DNA of 64,000 nucleotides from Streptomyces sp. NBC_00414 (GCF_036038375.1 NZ_CP107935.1:620001-684000); one strand, 5' to 3'. Numbered from the stretch's first letter, positions 43,516 through 54,631 are shown. Program-made: numbers and translations. The notes: generated by a model from the sequence alone, not told the origin.

Positions 43516-44718
43516 ATGCACGACACGCAGATCGCCATCGTGGGTGCCGGTGCCGCGGGGCTCTCGCTCGCCTACCACCTGACCCTCGGCGCACCCGGGC
43601 GCCGTCCGCCGTCGGTGGTGCTGGTCGACGCTCCGGAGGGTCCGCTGAGACCGGCCGAGCGGACCTGGTGCTTCTGGGAAAAGCCGGACGGGGAGTTCGA
43701 CGAGGCCGTGTCCGCGGTGTGGGACACCCTGCGGGTGCAGGGCCCTCGCGGTTTCGGCGTGGCCGCGCCGGTCGCGCCGTTGCGCTACAAGATGCTTCGC
43801 TCCGGCGACTTCGAGTCGTTCGTCGGCCACCGCCTTGCCGCCGAGCCGAAGGTGACACGGCTCGAAGCCGTGGTCCACGACGTTCGCGAACTCGGCCGTG
43901 GTGCCGAGATCCGCGCGCTCGCCCCGGACGGGCGGCCTCGGACGCTGCGCGCCCGGTGGGTGTTCGACTCACGGCCCCCGCGCGTTCTGCCGCCCAGCCG
44001 TACCACCTTGTTGCAGCACTTCCGCGGATGGTTCGTCACGACCGAGCGCCCGGCCTTCGATCCGCGGGTGGCGGACCTGATGGACTTCCGTACCCCTCAG
44101 CCCGCACAGGGCCTCTCCTTCGCCTACGTCCTGCCCTCCTCCGCCCACCAGGCCCTGGTCGAGTACACGGAATTCTCCCCCCGGACCCTGGACGACGCCG
44201 GCTACTCGGACGCGCTGCGCCGGTATCTGACACACGAACTGGCCCTGGAGCACTTCAAGGTGAACCGGGTCGAGAACGGTGTGATCCCCATGACCGACGC
44301 GCGCTTCCCGCGCCGCGTCAGCCCGTCCGTCTTCCGCATCGGTACGGCGGGCGGAGCGACCCGGCCCTCCACCGGGTACACCTTCGCCGCCGTGCAGCGG
44401 CAGGCGCGTGCCATCGCCACGGCCGTACACCAGGGCCGGACCCCCGAGCCTCCGCCCGTCCACTCGGCGCGGTCGCTGGCCATGGACGCCGTCCTGCTGC
44501 GGGCACTGCACACCGGGCGTGTGTCGGGTTCGGACTTCTTCACGGGCCTCTTCCGTCAGGTCCCCATGGAACGCCTGCTGCGCTTCCTCGACGGGCGGAC
44601 CAGCCGGCGCGAGGACCTGCTCATCGGTCTGCGCACCCCGGTGGGCCCGATGCTGCGCACGGCGGCCGAACTGCCCTGGCTCCCCAGGCGCCGGGTGAAC
44701 CTCAAGGAGATGCGATGA
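43516..44718 (+). CDS. crtY: Lycopene beta-cyclase
   Basis: A 400-residue flavoprotein of the CrtY/LCY family. The dinucleotide-binding N-terminus is IAIVGAGAAGLSLAYHL, followed by ERTWCFWE, YKMLRSGDF, DSRPP and GTAGGATRPSTGYTFAAVQRQA. It converts lycopene to beta-carotene at the membrane. GCGAGGGG precedes the ATG. It is the first of three rightward carotenoid genes joined by ATGA overlaps, matching crtY-crtT-crtU of the Streptomyces griseus isorenieratene cluster. Confidence 0.93.
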   Translation: MHDTQIAIVGAGAAGLSLAYHLTLGAPGRRPPSVVLVDAPEGPLRPAERTWCFWEKPDGEFDEAVSAVWDTLRVQGPRGFGVAAPVAPLRYKMLRSGDFESFVGHRLAAEPKVTRLEAVVHDVRELGRGAEIRALAPDGRPRTLRARWVFDSRPPRVLPPSRTTLLQHFRGWFVTTERPAFDPRVADLMDFRTPQPAQGLSFAYVLPSSAHQALVEYTEFSPRTLDDAGYSDALRRYLTHELALEHFKVNRVENGVIPMTDARFPRRVSPSVFRIGTAGGATRPSTGYTFAAVQRQARAIATAVHQGRTPEPPPVHSARSLAMDAVLLRALHTGRVSGSDFFTGLFRQVPMERLLRFLDGRTSRREDLLIGLRTPVGPMLRTAAELPWLPRRRVNLKEMR

Positions 44719-45443
44719 CCCTGCTGCGCGACGAAACGCTGTCCGCCGCGTTCGACCATGCCGCCCGCACCTACGACCGGCTGGTCGCCGTGAATCCCGG
44801 CTACCACTCCCACCTGCGGCGTTCCGCCCGGCGGCTTGGGCTGCCGGGAGGCGGTGCCGGGCTGCGGCTGCTCGACCTGGGGTGCGGAACCGGTGCGTCC
44901 ACCGCGGCCCTGCTCCACGTGGCCCCGCTGGCCGAGATCGTCGCGGTCGACGCCTCACCGGGCATGCTGGCACAAGCCGCGGCGAAGCCCTGGCCCCCCG
45001 GCGTCACCTTCGTGCACGCCTCCGCCGAGCACCTGGAACAGGCGGGCGTGCGCGGCCCGTTCGACGCGGTCTTCGCGGCCTACCTGTTCCGCAACCTCGC
45101 CGACCCGGACGCCGTGCTCTCCGCGGTGCGCGCACTCCTCGCCCCGCACGGGCGGCTGGCGGTGCACGAGTACACCCTCAGCGGGCGACGGGCCGACAGC
45201 CTCGTGTGGTGGGCGGTCTGCAAGGCGGTGGTGCAGCCGGCGGGCACCCTGGCCGGCGACGCGGCGCTCTACGACCACCTGTTCCACAGCGTCACCCGCT
45301 TCGACACGGCGGAGCAGTTCGCCGCGCGAACACGACGGGCGGGATTCTCCGGCGTACGGGTCCTGCCGCTGCCCGGCTGGCAGACCGGCATCGTGCACAC
45401 CGTGCTGGCCTCGGCCGGCCCGGACGAGGAGGCCGGGCGATGA
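44715..45443 (+). CDS. crtT: SAM-dependent methyltransferase of the carotenoid cluster
   Basis: A 242-residue class I methyltransferase. Motif I is LLDLGCGTGAST (~residue 53), then IVAVDASPGML, VFAAYLFRNLADPD and VHEYTLSG. The layout resembles UbiE-type enzymes. It overlaps crtY and crtU by 4 bases each. Its position equals crtT of S. griseus, whose exact role in isorenieratene formation is not clear to me; it is not the enzyme that makes the aromatic ring. Confidence 0.88.
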   Translation: MTLLRDETLSAAFDHAARTYDRLVAVNPGYHSHLRRSARRLGLPGGGAGLRLLDLGCGTGASTAALLHVAPLAEIVAVDASPGMLAQAAAKPWPPGVTFVHASAEHLEQAGVRGPFDAVFAAYLFRNLADPDAVLSAVRALLAPHGRLAVHEYTLSGRRADSLVWWAVCKAVVQPAGTLAGDAALYDHLFHSVTRFDTAEQFAARTRRAGFSGVRVLPLPGWQTGIVHTVLASAGPDEEAGR

Positions 45444-47005
45444 TCCCACGCGCCACCTCGACGGACGGGCGGGCCGGGCGCGGACGTGACCGCCGCGCGA
45501 AGGTGTTGCAGGCTCCGCCCGGTCTGCCACGCGTCCCCCAGGGGCGGACGCCGACGACAGCCGTCATCGGCGGCGGGCTGGCCGGGCTCGCCGCCGCGAC
45601 CGCGCTGGCGGAACGGGGTGTACGGGTCACGCTCTACGAGCGCGAACACCAGTTGGGCGGCCGCCTGGCGGGCTGGCCCGTGGAACTGTCCGACGGCTCC
45701 ACGGCGACCATGACCCGCGGCTTCCACGCCTTCTTCCGTCAGTACTACAACCTGCGCGGCCTGTTGTGCCGGGTGGATCCCCGCCTCGGCATGCTGACCG
45801 GCCTGCCCGACTATCCGCTGCGGCACAGTTCCAGCCTCCAGGACAGTTTCGCCAAGGTGCCGCGCACACCGCCGTGGAGCGCACTCGGCTTCGCCGCGCG
45901 AAGTCCCACCTTCGGCGGGCGCGACCTGACCCGGATGAACCCACGTGCCGCGCTGCCCCTGATGGACGTACGGGTGCCCGAGGTCTACGAGCGGCTCGAC
46001 ACGGTCAGCGCACAGGAGTTGCTGGAACGGATCCGGTTTCCCGAGGCGGCCCACCACTTGGCGTTCGAGGTCTTCTCCCGCAGCTTCTTCGCCGACCCCC
46101 GCCAGCTCTCGGCGGCCGAACTGGCCGTCATGTTCCACATCTACTTCCTCGGCTCCAGCGAAGGCCTGCTCTTCGACGTACCGCGAGAACCCTTCCCGGC
46201 GGCGATGTGGCATCCGCTGGCCGCCTACCTGACCGGGCACGGCACGGACATCCGTACGGGGCACGCGGTCGAGAACGTGGAGCCCTCGCCGACGGGCGGA
46301 TTCCGCGTCACAGCCCAGGACGACGGGCGGCAGTACGACAGCGTGGTGCTGGCCCTGGACACGACCGGTCTGCAGTATGTCGTCGCCCGCTCGCCCCGGT
46401 TGGGCGACCGGGGCTGGCGCGAGCAGATCATGCGGCTGCGCACGGCACCGGCCTTCCTCGTCTCGCGGTTCTGGCTGGACCGCCCGGTGGCCCGCGATCG
46501 TGCCGGGTTCCTCGGCACCAGCGGGTACGGCTCGCTGGACAACGTGAGCGTCCTGGAACGCTGGGAGGGCGAGGCGCAGCGCCGGCGTGCCCGCACGGGC
46601 GGCTCGGTGGTCGAACTGCACGCCTACGCCGTGGAGTCGGGAGCGGACCGGACGGCGGAGCAGGAGCGTCTGCTGGCCCAACTGCACCGCGTGTACCCGG
46701 AGACCCGCGCCGCCGAGGTCCTCGACGAGCGTCACGAGTGGCGGGCCGACTGTCCGTTGTTCGCGGTGGGCGGCTACCGCGACCGGCCCACGGTGCGGAC
46801 CGCGGACCCGGCCCTGACCGTGGCGGGCGACCTGGTGCGCACCGGTCTGCCGGTGGCTCTGATGGAACGGGCCGTGACCTCGGGATTCCTCGCCGCGAAC
46901 GCCCTGTTGGAGCGGTGGGGCGTGCGCGGCCAGACACTGTGGACCGTCCCGGACCGCGGCAGAGTGCGCGCCCTGCGCACGCTGAACCGGCTGCTGGGTG
47001 AGTGA
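45440..47005 (+). CDS. crtU: Carotenoid beta-ring desaturase/methyltransferase (isorenieratene synthase)
   Basis: A 521-residue FAD-dependent protein of the phytoene-desaturase superfamily. The flavin-binding motif is AVIGGGLAGLAAATALAERG (~residue 37 on), with GGRLAGW, MTRGFHAFFRQYYN and C-terminal VAGDLVRTGLPVALMERAVTSG. CrtU turns beta-ionone rings into aromatic rings with methyl migration, giving isorenieratene. It is the last gene of crtYTU. No strong hairpin was found in the 36 bases separating it from the convergent Rieske gene. Confidence 0.9.
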   Translation: MIPRATSTDGRAGRGRDRRAKVLQAPPGLPRVPQGRTPTTAVIGGGLAGLAAATALAERGVRVTLYEREHQLGGRLAGWPVELSDGSTATMTRGFHAFFRQYYNLRGLLCRVDPRLGMLTGLPDYPLRHSSSLQDSFAKVPRTPPWSALGFAARSPTFGGRDLTRMNPRAALPLMDVRVPEVYERLDTVSAQELLERIRFPEAAHHLAFEVFSRSFFADPRQLSAAELAVMFHIYFLGSSEGLLFDVPREPFPAAMWHPLAAYLTGHGTDIRTGHAVENVEPSPTGGFRVTAQDDGRQYDSVVLALDTTGLQYVVARSPRLGDRGWREQIMRLRTAPAFLVSRFWLDRPVARDRAGFLGTSGYGSLDNVSVLERWEGEAQRRRARTGGSVVELHAYAVESGADRTAEQERLLAQLHRVYPETRAAEVLDERHEWRADCPLFAVGGYRDRPTVRTADPALTVAGDLVRTGLPVALMERAVTSGFLAANALLERWGVRGQTLWTVPDRGRVRALRTLNRLLGE

Positions 47006-47041
47006 GCCGGCCGAAAGCGACCGGCGTCGTCCTGCGGGTGG

Positions 47042-48061
47042 TCAGCCGGGGAAGCGGCCCGTGCTGCGCAGTTTCCAGCGGCGTTCCGCGTAGGCGATGT
47101 CGTCGCGCCACAGGCGTGCGGCCGCCGCGCGCATGAGCGGCCGCAGCGCCGGTGCCGCGGCCCTCGCGGCGAGGAAGCCCGGGCGCCCGGACGTGGCGAT
47201 CACCGCTTCGACGACCGCCGTGCGCGGCTGCCCGGCGTCGTCGGTGCCCAGCGGCGTCGCGTGCGTCTCCACGACGGAGCCCGCTCCTTCACCGTGGGTG
47301 ATGTGCATGACGACGGTGCGGGGTTCGGGCGCGGTGAAGACCGCGCGCACGGGGACCACCACGGTTCCCGCCAGCTTGAAGGAAACGTCCACGGTGAAGG
47401 CGTCCTCGTCCTCTTCCACGTCCTCCTTCCCGGTGAGGGGAGCGACGGTCAGGTCGACGAACGAGTAGGGGTGGAACCAGGCTCCGTGCCAGGGGTCGAG
47501 CCGATTGGCGACCACGTCCTCGGGTTCGCAGCGTCCGCTGGTCGTGTAGACCGTCGCCACGCTCGCGGCCCGGGCGGGGCGGGAAGGGACGACCGGCCTG
47601 TCCAGGGGCGCCTCGCCGCCGACCTCGTCGAGCCTGACCCACGTCAGCACACCGTCGTCGAACACCGGGTAGGGGGTCCAGTCCCCCACGGCCCGTCCGT
47701 CGAGGGCGAGCCCGTGCCAGTGACAGATCAGCGTGCCGCAGCGCACCGGGCTGTCCTTGAGCGGGGCTCCCAGGTGCGGGCAGACGCCGGGTCCTGCCCG
47801 TAGGACTCCTCGGGTGTCGCGCCAGACGACGACCTCCAGGCCGGCCACGGTGCGGCCCAGCGGACGGTCGTCCTTGATCTCGTGGGTGGCGCCCAGTACG
47901 TACCAGTTGCCCGAGGGCCGGCTCTGGGCGCGCTTCAGCGCGGCGGCGATCACCGCGGGTCGTGCCTCCCGCCACGTAGGACGCTGGCGCTCCCAGGCCA
48001 CGAGCCGACGGCGCAGCCGCAGGGGGTAGCGGCCGGTTCGGGGTGAACGGTCGCCGCTCAC
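47042..48061 (-). CDS. Rieske [2Fe-2S] protein of the carotenoid cluster (DUF5914-like)
   Basis: A 339-residue protein. The Rieske cluster ligands are CPHLGAP (C-x-H) and CHWHGLAL (C-x2-H), near residues 85-110. The remaining ~200 residues form a START/oxygenase-like C-domain ([16 protein letters not shown]). The GTG start overlaps the crtB stop (GTGA). It ends the crtE-crtI-crtB operon, the position occupied by crtV in S. griseus. A ring- or chain-oxygenating role on carotenoids is plausible but unproven, and mononuclear-iron ligands were not confirmed. Confidence 0.8.
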   Translation of the reverse strand: MSGDRSPRTGRYPLRLRRRLVAWERQRPTWREARPAVIAAALKRAQSRPSGNWYVLGATHEIKDDRPLGRTVAGLEVVVWRDTRGVLRAGPGVCPHLGAPLKDSPVRCGTLICHWHGLALDGRAVGDWTPYPVFDDGVLTWVRLDEVGGEAPLDRPVVPSRPARAASVATVYTTSGRCEPEDVVANRLDPWHGAWFHPYSFVDLTVAPLTGKEDVEEDEDAFTVDVSFKLAGTVVVPVRAVFTAPEPRTVVMHITHGEGAGSVVETHATPLGTDDAGQPRTAVVEAVIATSGRPGFLAARAAAPALRPLMRAAAARLWRDDIAYAERRWKLRSTGRFPG

Positions 48062-49092
48062 ACAGGTTCCTTCCGGTGCAGAGGGACACGGGTGCCTTCG
48101 GAGGCGTGCGCCGACGCGTGCACGGACCGTCCGGCCGTCGGCGTCGGGGCACCTGTCCCGCGGTGGCGCAGCCGGGCGGCGGCCAGTCGGATCAGGCCGT
48201 CGCAGGCGAGGGCGGCCCGGCGGCGGTTCGCGACGACGGCCCGGCGGTGCAGGACCGCGTATCCGTCGTCGGCGACGGCGTCGAGGATGGCGCCGTACAG
48301 GACGAACGCGGTACGCATGCAGGGGCGGGACACGGGGTCGAGCATGGCGAGGCCCGGTGCCGCAGTGCGGTACACGTCGCGGGTGACGGCGGCGGCGGCC
48401 GTCAGCGCCGAGGTGATGCGGTGGTCCCGGCGGCCGGTGGCGCGGCTCCACTCCAGCAGTGCGCGGTCGACCCCGTGCGCGGCGAGCAGTTCCTGGGGAA
48501 GGTAGATCCGGCCGCGGTCGAGGTCCTCCCCCACGTCCCGGAGGAAGTTGGTCAGTTGGAAGGCGACACCCAGTGCGGCGGCGTGCGGGGCGGCCTCTTC
48601 GCGGGGGACGACGGTCCCCAGTACGGGCAGCATCTGCAGCCCGATGACGGCGGCCGAGCCGTGCATGTACCGCTCGAGATCCTCGTACGTGGGGTACTGG
48701 GTGACGTCGAGATCCTGGCGCATGGATGTCATGAAGTCCGTGAAGTGCCGGGGGTCGATGTCATAGCGGCGGGCGGTGTCGGCCAGGGCCGCGACGACGG
48801 GCTCCGGGCTGGTGCCCGTGCGCAGTCCGTGGTCCAGCTGGTGTTGGAGCCGGTGCAGGGCCGTGGCCCGCTCGGCCGGTGCGGCCGTGGACTCCAGGTC
48901 GTCGACGATGTCGTCGGCCCACCGTGCGAACCCGTAGAGGGCGTGGACGGCCGGCCGGCGCTCGACGGGCAGCAGCCGCGTGGCCAGGAAGTACGTCTTT
49001 CCGTGGCGGGCGTTGAGGCGTCGGCAGTGGCTGTAGGCGGCGCGCAGCGCCGGATCGGTGACGGCCGCCGCGTCCAGTTCCCGGGCGCTCAT
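48058..49092 (-). CDS. crtB: Phytoene synthase
   Basis: A 344-residue trans-isoprenyl diphosphate synthase of the squalene/phytoene synthase family. The first Asp-rich motif is in [12 protein letters not shown] and the second in [18 protein letters not shown], with [13 protein letters not shown] and [13 protein letters not shown]. It joins two geranylgeranyl diphosphates into phytoene. Its start overlaps the crtI stop (ATGA) and its stop overlaps the Rieske gene start. Confidence 0.95.
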   Translation of the reverse strand: MSARELDAAAVTDPALRAAYSHCRRLNARHGKTYFLATRLLPVERRPAVHALYGFARWADDIVDDLESTAAPAERATALHRLQHQLDHGLRTGTSPEPVVAALADTARRYDIDPRHFTDFMTSMRQDLDVTQYPTYEDLERYMHGSAAVIGLQMLPVLGTVVPREEAAPHAAALGVAFQLTNFLRDVGEDLDRGRIYLPQELLAAHGVDRALLEWSRATGRRDHRITSALTAAAAVTRDVYRTAAPGLAMLDPVSRPCMRTAFVLYGAILDAVADDGYAVLHRRAVVANRRRAALACDGLIRLAAARLRHRGTGAPTPTAGRSVHASAHASEGTRVPLHRKEPV

Positions 49093-50621
49093 CGTGTTCC
49101 TCTCGTGCCGGTGCGCGATCTCGCGGTGGTGGACGGGGCGGGGCGCGGGCCGGTGATGCGTGCGGCGGCGAGCCTGCCGGAGATGAGCACGGTGGGCACA
49201 CCGACTCCGGGGGTGGTGCCGCAGCCTGCGAGCACCGCGTTCTCGGTGCCCCGCACCAGGTTGCGGGGCCGGAAGGGGCCGGTCTGCGCGAAGGTGTGGG
49301 CGGCGGAGAACGGTGTGCCGGCGGCGTGTCCCTGCGCCGTCCAGTCCGCAGGAGTCACCAGGCACTCCTCCTCGATGGACGAGCCGATGCCGTCCAGCCC
49401 GCGCTTTTCGAGCTCGGTGAGGATGCTGTCGCGGTAGCGGGGGGCCAGGTCCCGCCAGTCCTGCGCGCCGGGGCCGATGTCCGTGTTGGGGCAGGGGGCG
49501 AGGATGTAGTGCAGGTGCCGGCCGGCCGGCGCCAGGCCGGGGTCGCTGGTCGTGGGCCGGGTGATGAGCAGGGAGGGGTCGGTCATGAGGCGCCCGGTGT
49601 GGGTCAGTTCGTCGAAGGTGCCCTTCCAGGCGGCCCCGAAGGAGATGGTGTGGTGCGCCAGTTGCGGCCAGGTCCGGTCGCCGCCGAGGTGCAGGACGAC
49701 GGCGGAGGGTGAGTGCCGCAGCGGTTTCGCACGCCGTGGGGCGCGGCCGAGGAGTTCGTAGGCGATGGGCAGGTCGGGGGTCAGGACCACCGCGTCGCAG
49801 GCGATGCGGCCCTGTTCGGTGATGACGGCGGTGATGCGGGAACCGCTCCGCTCCAGGCGCTGGACGTCGTGCCCGTAGCGGATGTCGGCGCCTGCCCGCG
49901 AGGCGGCGTCGGCCATGGCCCGGGGCACGGCGTGCATGCCGCCGCGCGGGAAGTGGACGCCCGCGACGGTGTCCATGTAGGCGATGACCGCGTAGGCGGC
50001 CAGGGCCCGGGCCGGGGGCACTCCCGCGTACAGCGCCTGGAAGGTGAAGACGCGCCGCAGCCGCTCGTCGGAGATGAAGGAGGCGATACGCGCGTCAAGG
50101 CGTCCGAAGCCCCCGAGTGCGGCCAGCCGGGCCAGGTCGGGAGTGAGCAGGGCGAACGGGGAGTCGAAGTTGGTGTCGATGAACCGGCGCATCTGAAGCT
50201 GGTAGAGCTGGTGCAGCCAGGCCCGCAGCCGCCGGTATCCCTGCACCTGACCGGGGCCGGCGAAGCGTTCGATCTCGGCTTCCATCGCCTCGGGGCGGGT
50301 GTGGACGTCCAGACTGCTTCCGTCGGCGAACCGGGCTCGGTAGGCGGGGTGCAGAGGGATGAGGTCCAGCCGGTCGCCGAGGTTCTCCCCCACCGCGGCG
50401 AGGGCGTCCTCGACGAGTTCGGGCATGGTCAGGACGGTGGGGCCGGTGTCGATCCGGTAGCCCCCTCGTTCGAGGAGTCCGGCTCGGCCGCCCGGGTGCG
50501 CGGCCCGTTCGACCAGGGTCACGGCGCGTCCGGAACCCAGCAGGTACAGCGCCGCCGACAGGCCCGCGAGCCCCGCGCCGACCACCACCACGTGGTCGGT
50601 GGCCCCTGGGATCGTCCTCAC
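49089..50621 (-). CDS. crtI: Phytoene desaturase
   Basis: A 510-residue FAD-dependent desaturase. The N-terminal dinucleotide motif is [17 protein letters not shown], with [20 protein letters not shown], and the C-terminal carotenoid-desaturase signature is [19 protein letters not shown]. It makes lycopene from phytoene. The GTG start at 50621 overlaps the crtE stop (GTGA). Confidence 0.95.
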   Translation of the reverse strand: MRTIPGATDHVVVVGAGLAGLSAALYLLGSGRAVTLVERAAHPGGRAGLLERGGYRIDTGPTVLTMPELVEDALAAVGENLGDRLDLIPLHPAYRARFADGSSLDVHTRPEAMEAEIERFAGPGQVQGYRRLRAWLHQLYQLQMRRFIDTNFDSPFALLTPDLARLAALGGFGRLDARIASFISDERLRRVFTFQALYAGVPPARALAAYAVIAYMDTVAGVHFPRGGMHAVPRAMADAASRAGADIRYGHDVQRLERSGSRITAVITEQGRIACDAVVLTPDLPIAYELLGRAPRRAKPLRHSPSAVVLHLGGDRTWPQLAHHTISFGAAWKGTFDELTHTGRLMTDPSLLITRPTTSDPGLAPAGRHLHYILAPCPNTDIGPGAQDWRDLAPRYRDSILTELEKRGLDGIGSSIEEECLVTPADWTAQGHAAGTPFSAAHTFAQTGPFRPRNLVRGTENAVLAGCGTTPGVGVPTVLISGRLAAARITGPRPAPSTTARSRTGTRGTR

Positions 50622-51904
50622 TGGATGCCGCCTTTCGCGAAGGGATCCTGGCCGGCGGGCGGCGGGGCTGCTCCGTCGGCCGACGGCAGCGCCGCGACAC
50701 GGTGGAAGAGTCCTCGCAGTCTTCGTTCGGCGTGGGGCGCGAACGTGCCGGTGGTGAGATGCCGGCTCGCCTGCCGGGCCAGACGCCGGATTCTCTCCTC
50801 GACGATCGCGCGGGCCCCCGTCGTCTCGAACGCCTCGCGCACCTTGCGTACGCCGTCCTCGCCCAGCTCCGCCTTGCCGACGCACGCGGCCAGGAGGGCG
50901 AGCGCGTCGCGGTCTCCCGTGGCCTCCGCCCGGTCCGTGGCCACCGCCAGCAGGTAGGTGGCCTTGCCTTCCCGGATGTCGTCCCCGGAGGGTTTGCCGG
51001 TCGCCGCGGGCTCACCGAACGCTCCGAGGAGATCGTCGCGCAGTTGGAAGGCCAGACCGGCGCAGCGGCCCGCCCAGCACAGTGCCCGGGTCGCGCCCTC
51101 GTCCGCTCCGGCGAGGGCCGCGCCCAGACCCAGTGGGCGTTCCACCGAGTACAAGGCGCTCTTGAGGGATGCCGTGCGGACCGCGCGGGCCATCGACCGG
51201 GAACCGGTGGCCTGCCCCTGGAGGTCCAGATACTGGCCGGCCACCATCTCCTGCCGCATGGCCTGCCAGAGATCGCGCACCCGGCTCGCCGTCGGCGGGA
51301 GGAGGTCGGCCGAGGCCATCACGTCGTCGGCCCAGCTGAGCGCCAGATCGCCCACCAGGATGGCTGCGGCCCTGCCGAACGACTGGCCCGAGTCGTCCGC
51401 GGCGTACTGGTGCCGCAGGTCCACGTGCACGGCGGCCCTGCCACGGCGCAGCGGTGACCCGTCCATGACGTCGTCGTGGACCAGCGCGCACGTCTGGATG
51501 AGTTCGAGGCCTGCCGCCAGCCGGAGCGCGGCTTCCGTCTGTCCGGTGTCGGAGCCTCCCTCGCAGGCCCGCAGACCCCACCAGAGAAACTGTGAACGAA
51601 GGCGCTTGCCGCCCCGCAGGGTGAACTGGGCGACCCGCTCCGCGATGTCCTCGGCGAACACGGTGTCGATGGCGCGGGCGTCCTTCACCCGCTCCCGCAG
51701 GATGTGCTCAAGGGTGCGTCCCACCGCGGCGGCGACGTCGGCGTCGACGGCGGCGGCTGTCTCGGGGGCCGGGCTCTCGGGATCCGGGTTGTCGTGCGCC
51801 GGTACCTCCGAGGTGCCCGATCGGCACCCGTGCGCGAAGGACTTTCCGGTAACCGGTCCGTTGTGGTCGGTGGTGAAGGGGAGTGCTTCTGTCCGGGGGC
51901 GCAC
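50618..51904 (-). CDS. crtE: Geranylgeranyl diphosphate synthase
   Basis: A prenyl transferase of ~428 residues. The first Asp-rich motif is LVHDDVMDGSPLRRG, with GGKRLRSQFLW and second Asp-rich AFQLRDDLLGAFGEP. It supplies C20 diphosphate to crtB. I prefer GTG at 51904, which has AGAGGA six bases upstream; the longer ATG start at 51943 has no ribosome site. It is the first gene of the crtE-I-B-Rieske operon. No litR/litS light-control genes are in the window. Confidence 0.93.
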   Translation of the reverse strand: MRPRTEALPFTTDHNGPVTGKSFAHGCRSGTSEVPAHDNPDPESPAPETAAAVDADVAAAVGRTLEHILRERVKDARAIDTVFAEDIAERVAQFTLRGGKRLRSQFLWWGLRACEGGSDTGQTEAALRLAAGLELIQTCALVHDDVMDGSPLRRGRAAVHVDLRHQYAADDSGQSFGRAAAILVGDLALSWADDVMASADLLPPTASRVRDLWQAMRQEMVAGQYLDLQGQATGSRSMARAVRTASLKSALYSVERPLGLGAALAGADEGATRALCWAGRCAGLAFQLRDDLLGAFGEPAATGKPSGDDIREGKATYLLAVATDRAEATGDRDALALLAACVGKAELGEDGVRKVREAFETTGARAIVEERIRRLARQASRHLTTGTFAPHAERRLRGLFHRVAALPSADGAAPPPAGQDPFAKGGIQ

Positions 51905-51943
51905 TGCACGTCCTCTCGGCCATTCGTTCAGATCGGTCGACAT

Positions 51944-52333
51944 GGATTACCGGACGATTCGGCTCCGGAGTGCCGCCCGGATGCACCTGGGAATGATCGC
52001 CGGACGAGGGGGCCCGCGGGCGGAGGCTCACCGGCCGTCTGACCTGGCCGGACCAACGACTCGACCCTTGTGGCTGTCCCGGCCGCGCGGCGGCACCCGG
52101 TGGTGGGGGCCCGGTGCAACGGCGGTGAGGACCGGCGGATTGCGGGTGGGGCCCGGCTGAACTGCGCCACCTGCACGGCGGTGGGCGACCGCTCGGGTGA
52201 AGCTCCGCCTTCCCTGGGCCGACCGCCGCGTCGCCTTCAGCAGAAGGGGTACTTGGCATCAGCGGATCTCAGGCGACCCCATTCCTCGTGACGGACAGAG
52301 TCGTTCCGCGCTTCCCTCAGAGATCGGAACGCT
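51944..52333. other. Divergent region between crtE and katE
   Basis: About 390 bases without a convincing gene. The right end carries a sigma-B-like promoter for the catalase gene (listed separately). I see no clear promoter box for crtE beyond general GC-poor patches near 51945-51975. Confidence 0.5.
52228..52252 (+). promoter_or_regulatory. Sigma-B-like stress promoter of katE
   Basis: GCGT at 52228-52231, a 15-base spacer and GGGTAC at 52247-52252 match the Streptomyces sigma-B consensus GNNT-N(14-16)-GGGTAY. Transcription would start near 52259, about 75 bases before the GTG of the catalase gene. Catalase genes are known members of sigma-B osmotic/oxidative stress regulons in Streptomyces. 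Confidence 0.55.
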
Positions 52334-54613
52334 GTGAGCACCAAGAAGAAGAATCCTGTGAAAGCGGCCAAGGGCAAGGTGGCCAAGAAGGTCCAGGAGG
52401 TCGTGCATCCCGGCAACGAGATCCCGGGGGCGCCCGGGCCGGTGGCACCGCCGCTCGACGAACCGACCGAGCCGGCCGCACCGCTGCCGCCAAAGCCGGA
52501 CCAGCGCGGCCCCGACACGTTCAGCCCCACCGGGCAGGCGACGGACGTCCCGCAGGAGAAGGTGGCGCAGGGCGGCGAGTTCCTGACCACCGCGCAGGGC
52601 ACGCGGCTGTACGAGACCGACCACTCCCTGAAGGCAGGCCCGCGCGGGCCCGTGCTGCTGCAGGACCATCACCTGCGGGAGAAGATCACCCACTTCGACC
52701 ACGAGCGCATCCCGGAGCGGGTGGTGCACGCCCGCGGCGCCGCGGCGCACGGCGTCTTCCAGGGGTACGGAACCGCCGGGCAGATCACCAAGGCCACGTT
52801 CCTCGGCAAGGGCGTGGAGACCCCCGTCTTCGTGCGCTTCTCCACCGTGCTGGGCTCGCGCGGCTCGGCCGACACCGTCCGCGACACCCGGGGCTTCGCG
52901 ACGAAGTTCTACACCGACGAGGGCGTCTTCGACCTGGTCGGAAACAACATCCCGGTGTTCTTCATCCAGGACGCGATCAAATTCCCCGACGTGATCCACG
53001 CGGGCAAGCCGCACCCGGACCGGGAGATCCCGCAGGCGCAGAGCGCCCACGACTCGTTCTGGGACTTCGTCACCCTGCACACCGAGGCCACCCACCACAC
53101 GCTGTGGAACATGTCCGACCGCGGCATCCCGCGCTCGTACCGGATGATGGAGGGTTTCGGCGTCCACACCTTCCGGTTCGTGAACGCCGAGGGCGCGACG
53201 ACGCTGGTGAAGTTCCACTGGAAGCCGAAACTCGGTGTGCACTCGCTGGTCTGGGAAGAGGCGCAGATCACCGCGGGCGTGGACCCCGACTTCCACCGCC
53301 GCGACCTCGCCGACGCGATCGAGTCCGGCGCCTTCCCGCAGTGGGAACTCGGCGTCCAGACGTTCCCCGACACCGACGACCAGCTGTTCGAGGGCATCGA
53401 CCTGCTGGACCCGACCAAGATCGTGCCGGAGGAGCTGGCCCCGGTCCGGCCGATCGGCCTGCTGACGCTGAACGCCAATCCCTCGAACTACTTCGCCGAG
53501 ACCGAGCAGGTCGCCTTCCATCTGGGCCATCTCGTCCCCGGTATCGACGTCACCAACGACCCACTGCTCCAGGGCCGGCTGTTCTCCTACCTCGACACCC
53601 AGATCAGCCGGCTCGGCGGCCCCAACTTCGGTCAGCTGCCGATCAACCGTACCCACGCGCCGGTCAACGACATGCTGCGTGACGGCATGCACCAGACCGC
53701 GGTCCACCGCGGTGCGGCCCCGTATCACCCCAACTCCCTCGACGGCGGCTGCCCCTTCCTCGCCGGCGAGGACACCGGCGCGTACATCGAGGTCCCCGAG
53801 GCGGTGCCCGCCACCCGCAAGGTCCGTGACGCGGCGGCCTCCTTCGACGATCACTTCAGTCAGGCCCGCCTGTTCTGGCTGAGCATGACTGCCACCGAGC
53901 GGGAGCACATCGTCGCCGCGTACACCTTCGAGCTCAGCAAGTGCTGGGAGACGACGATCAAGGAACGGGCGCTGCTGGTCCTGGCCAACATCGACCCCGA
54001 GCTGTGCGCCGAGGTCGCGATCGGACTCGGGCTGCCGACCCCCGCGCCCACCGTGAAACTGGCCGAGCCCGACCCCAGCCCGGCGCTGTCCCAGCTCGGC
54101 GCCACCTGGCCGCTGGACGGCCGGATCGTCGGCATCGTCACCGTGGGCGACCAGGATCTGGACGGCGTACGGTCGATCCGTCAGGCGGTCCTGGACGCGG
54201 GCATGGTGCCCCTCGTCATCGCCCCGGCCGGCGGTGTGCTCGACGCCGACGGCGAGCCCGTCACCGTGCAGCGCACCTTCGCCAACGCCCGCTCCACGGA
54301 GTTCGACGCCATCCTGCTGGCCGGTGCTCCCGCGCCGGGCGCCGACGCCTTCGGGGCCCGCGACGCCAAGGTGGACGACGTCGCGGTGGCCTCGGGTATC
54401 GATCCCCGTCTGCTGCTCATGCTCTCGGAGGCGTTCCGCCACGGCAAGGCGCTCGGTGCCTGGTCCGACGGGACGGAGGCGCTGGAAGCGGCCGGTGTCG
54501 CACTCGACGCCCCCGGCGTGGTGAGCGCGGACTCGGCCGACGCGGTACTGGAACGCGTCACCGGACTGCTGGCGGGTCACCGTGCGTGGGACCGCTTCAC
54601 CCAGCCCGTCTGA
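52334..54613 (+). CDS. katE: Large-subunit catalase (HPII/KatE type)
   Basis: A 759-residue clade-2 monofunctional catalase. A Lys-rich N-terminal arm ([16 protein letters not shown]) precedes the beta-barrel core with essential H132 (ERVVHARG), N204/N205 (VGNNIPVFF) and the heme-ligand Tyr in LFSYLDTQ. The C-terminal ~190 residues ([17 protein letters not shown] onward) form the flavodoxin/DJ-1-like domain typical of HPII, without a nucleophile Cys. GTG start. It is followed by a 20-bp hairpin. The neighbourhood (dps, pfpI) and the promoter match indicate stress control. Confidence 0.95.
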   Translation: MSTKKKNPVKAAKGKVAKKVQEVVHPGNEIPGAPGPVAPPLDEPTEPAAPLPPKPDQRGPDTFSPTGQATDVPQEKVAQGGEFLTTAQGTRLYETDHSLKAGPRGPVLLQDHHLREKITHFDHERIPERVVHARGAAAHGVFQGYGTAGQITKATFLGKGVETPVFVRFSTVLGSRGSADTVRDTRGFATKFYTDEGVFDLVGNNIPVFFIQDAIKFPDVIHAGKPHPDREIPQAQSAHDSFWDFVTLHTEATHHTLWNMSDRGIPRSYRMMEGFGVHTFRFVNAEGATTLVKFHWKPKLGVHSLVWEEAQITAGVDPDFHRRDLADAIESGAFPQWELGVQTFPDTDDQLFEGIDLLDPTKIVPEELAPVRPIGLLTLNANPSNYFAETEQVAFHLGHLVPGIDVTNDPLLQGRLFSYLDTQISRLGGPNFGQLPINRTHAPVNDMLRDGMHQTAVHRGAAPYHPNSLDGGCPFLAGEDTGAYIEVPEAVPATRKVRDAAASFDDHFSQARLFWLSMTATEREHIVAAYTFELSKCWETTIKERALLVLANIDPELCAEVAIGLGLPTPAPTVKLAEPDPSPALSQLGATWPLDGRIVGIVTVGDQDLDGVRSIRQAVLDAGMVPLVIAPAGGVLDADGEPVTVQRTFANARSTEFDAILLAGAPAPGADAFGARDAKVDDVAVASGIDPRLLLMLSEAFRHGKALGAWSDGTEALEAAGVALDAPGVVSADSADAVLERVTGLLAGHRAWDRFTQPV

Positions 54614-54631
54614 GCCCTGGCCCTGACGCAA

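Noticed and set aside
47006..47041. Terminator between the convergent crtU and Rieske genes
   Set aside because: Only short interrupted pairing (gccgg/ccggc) was found in 36 bases; not enough to call.
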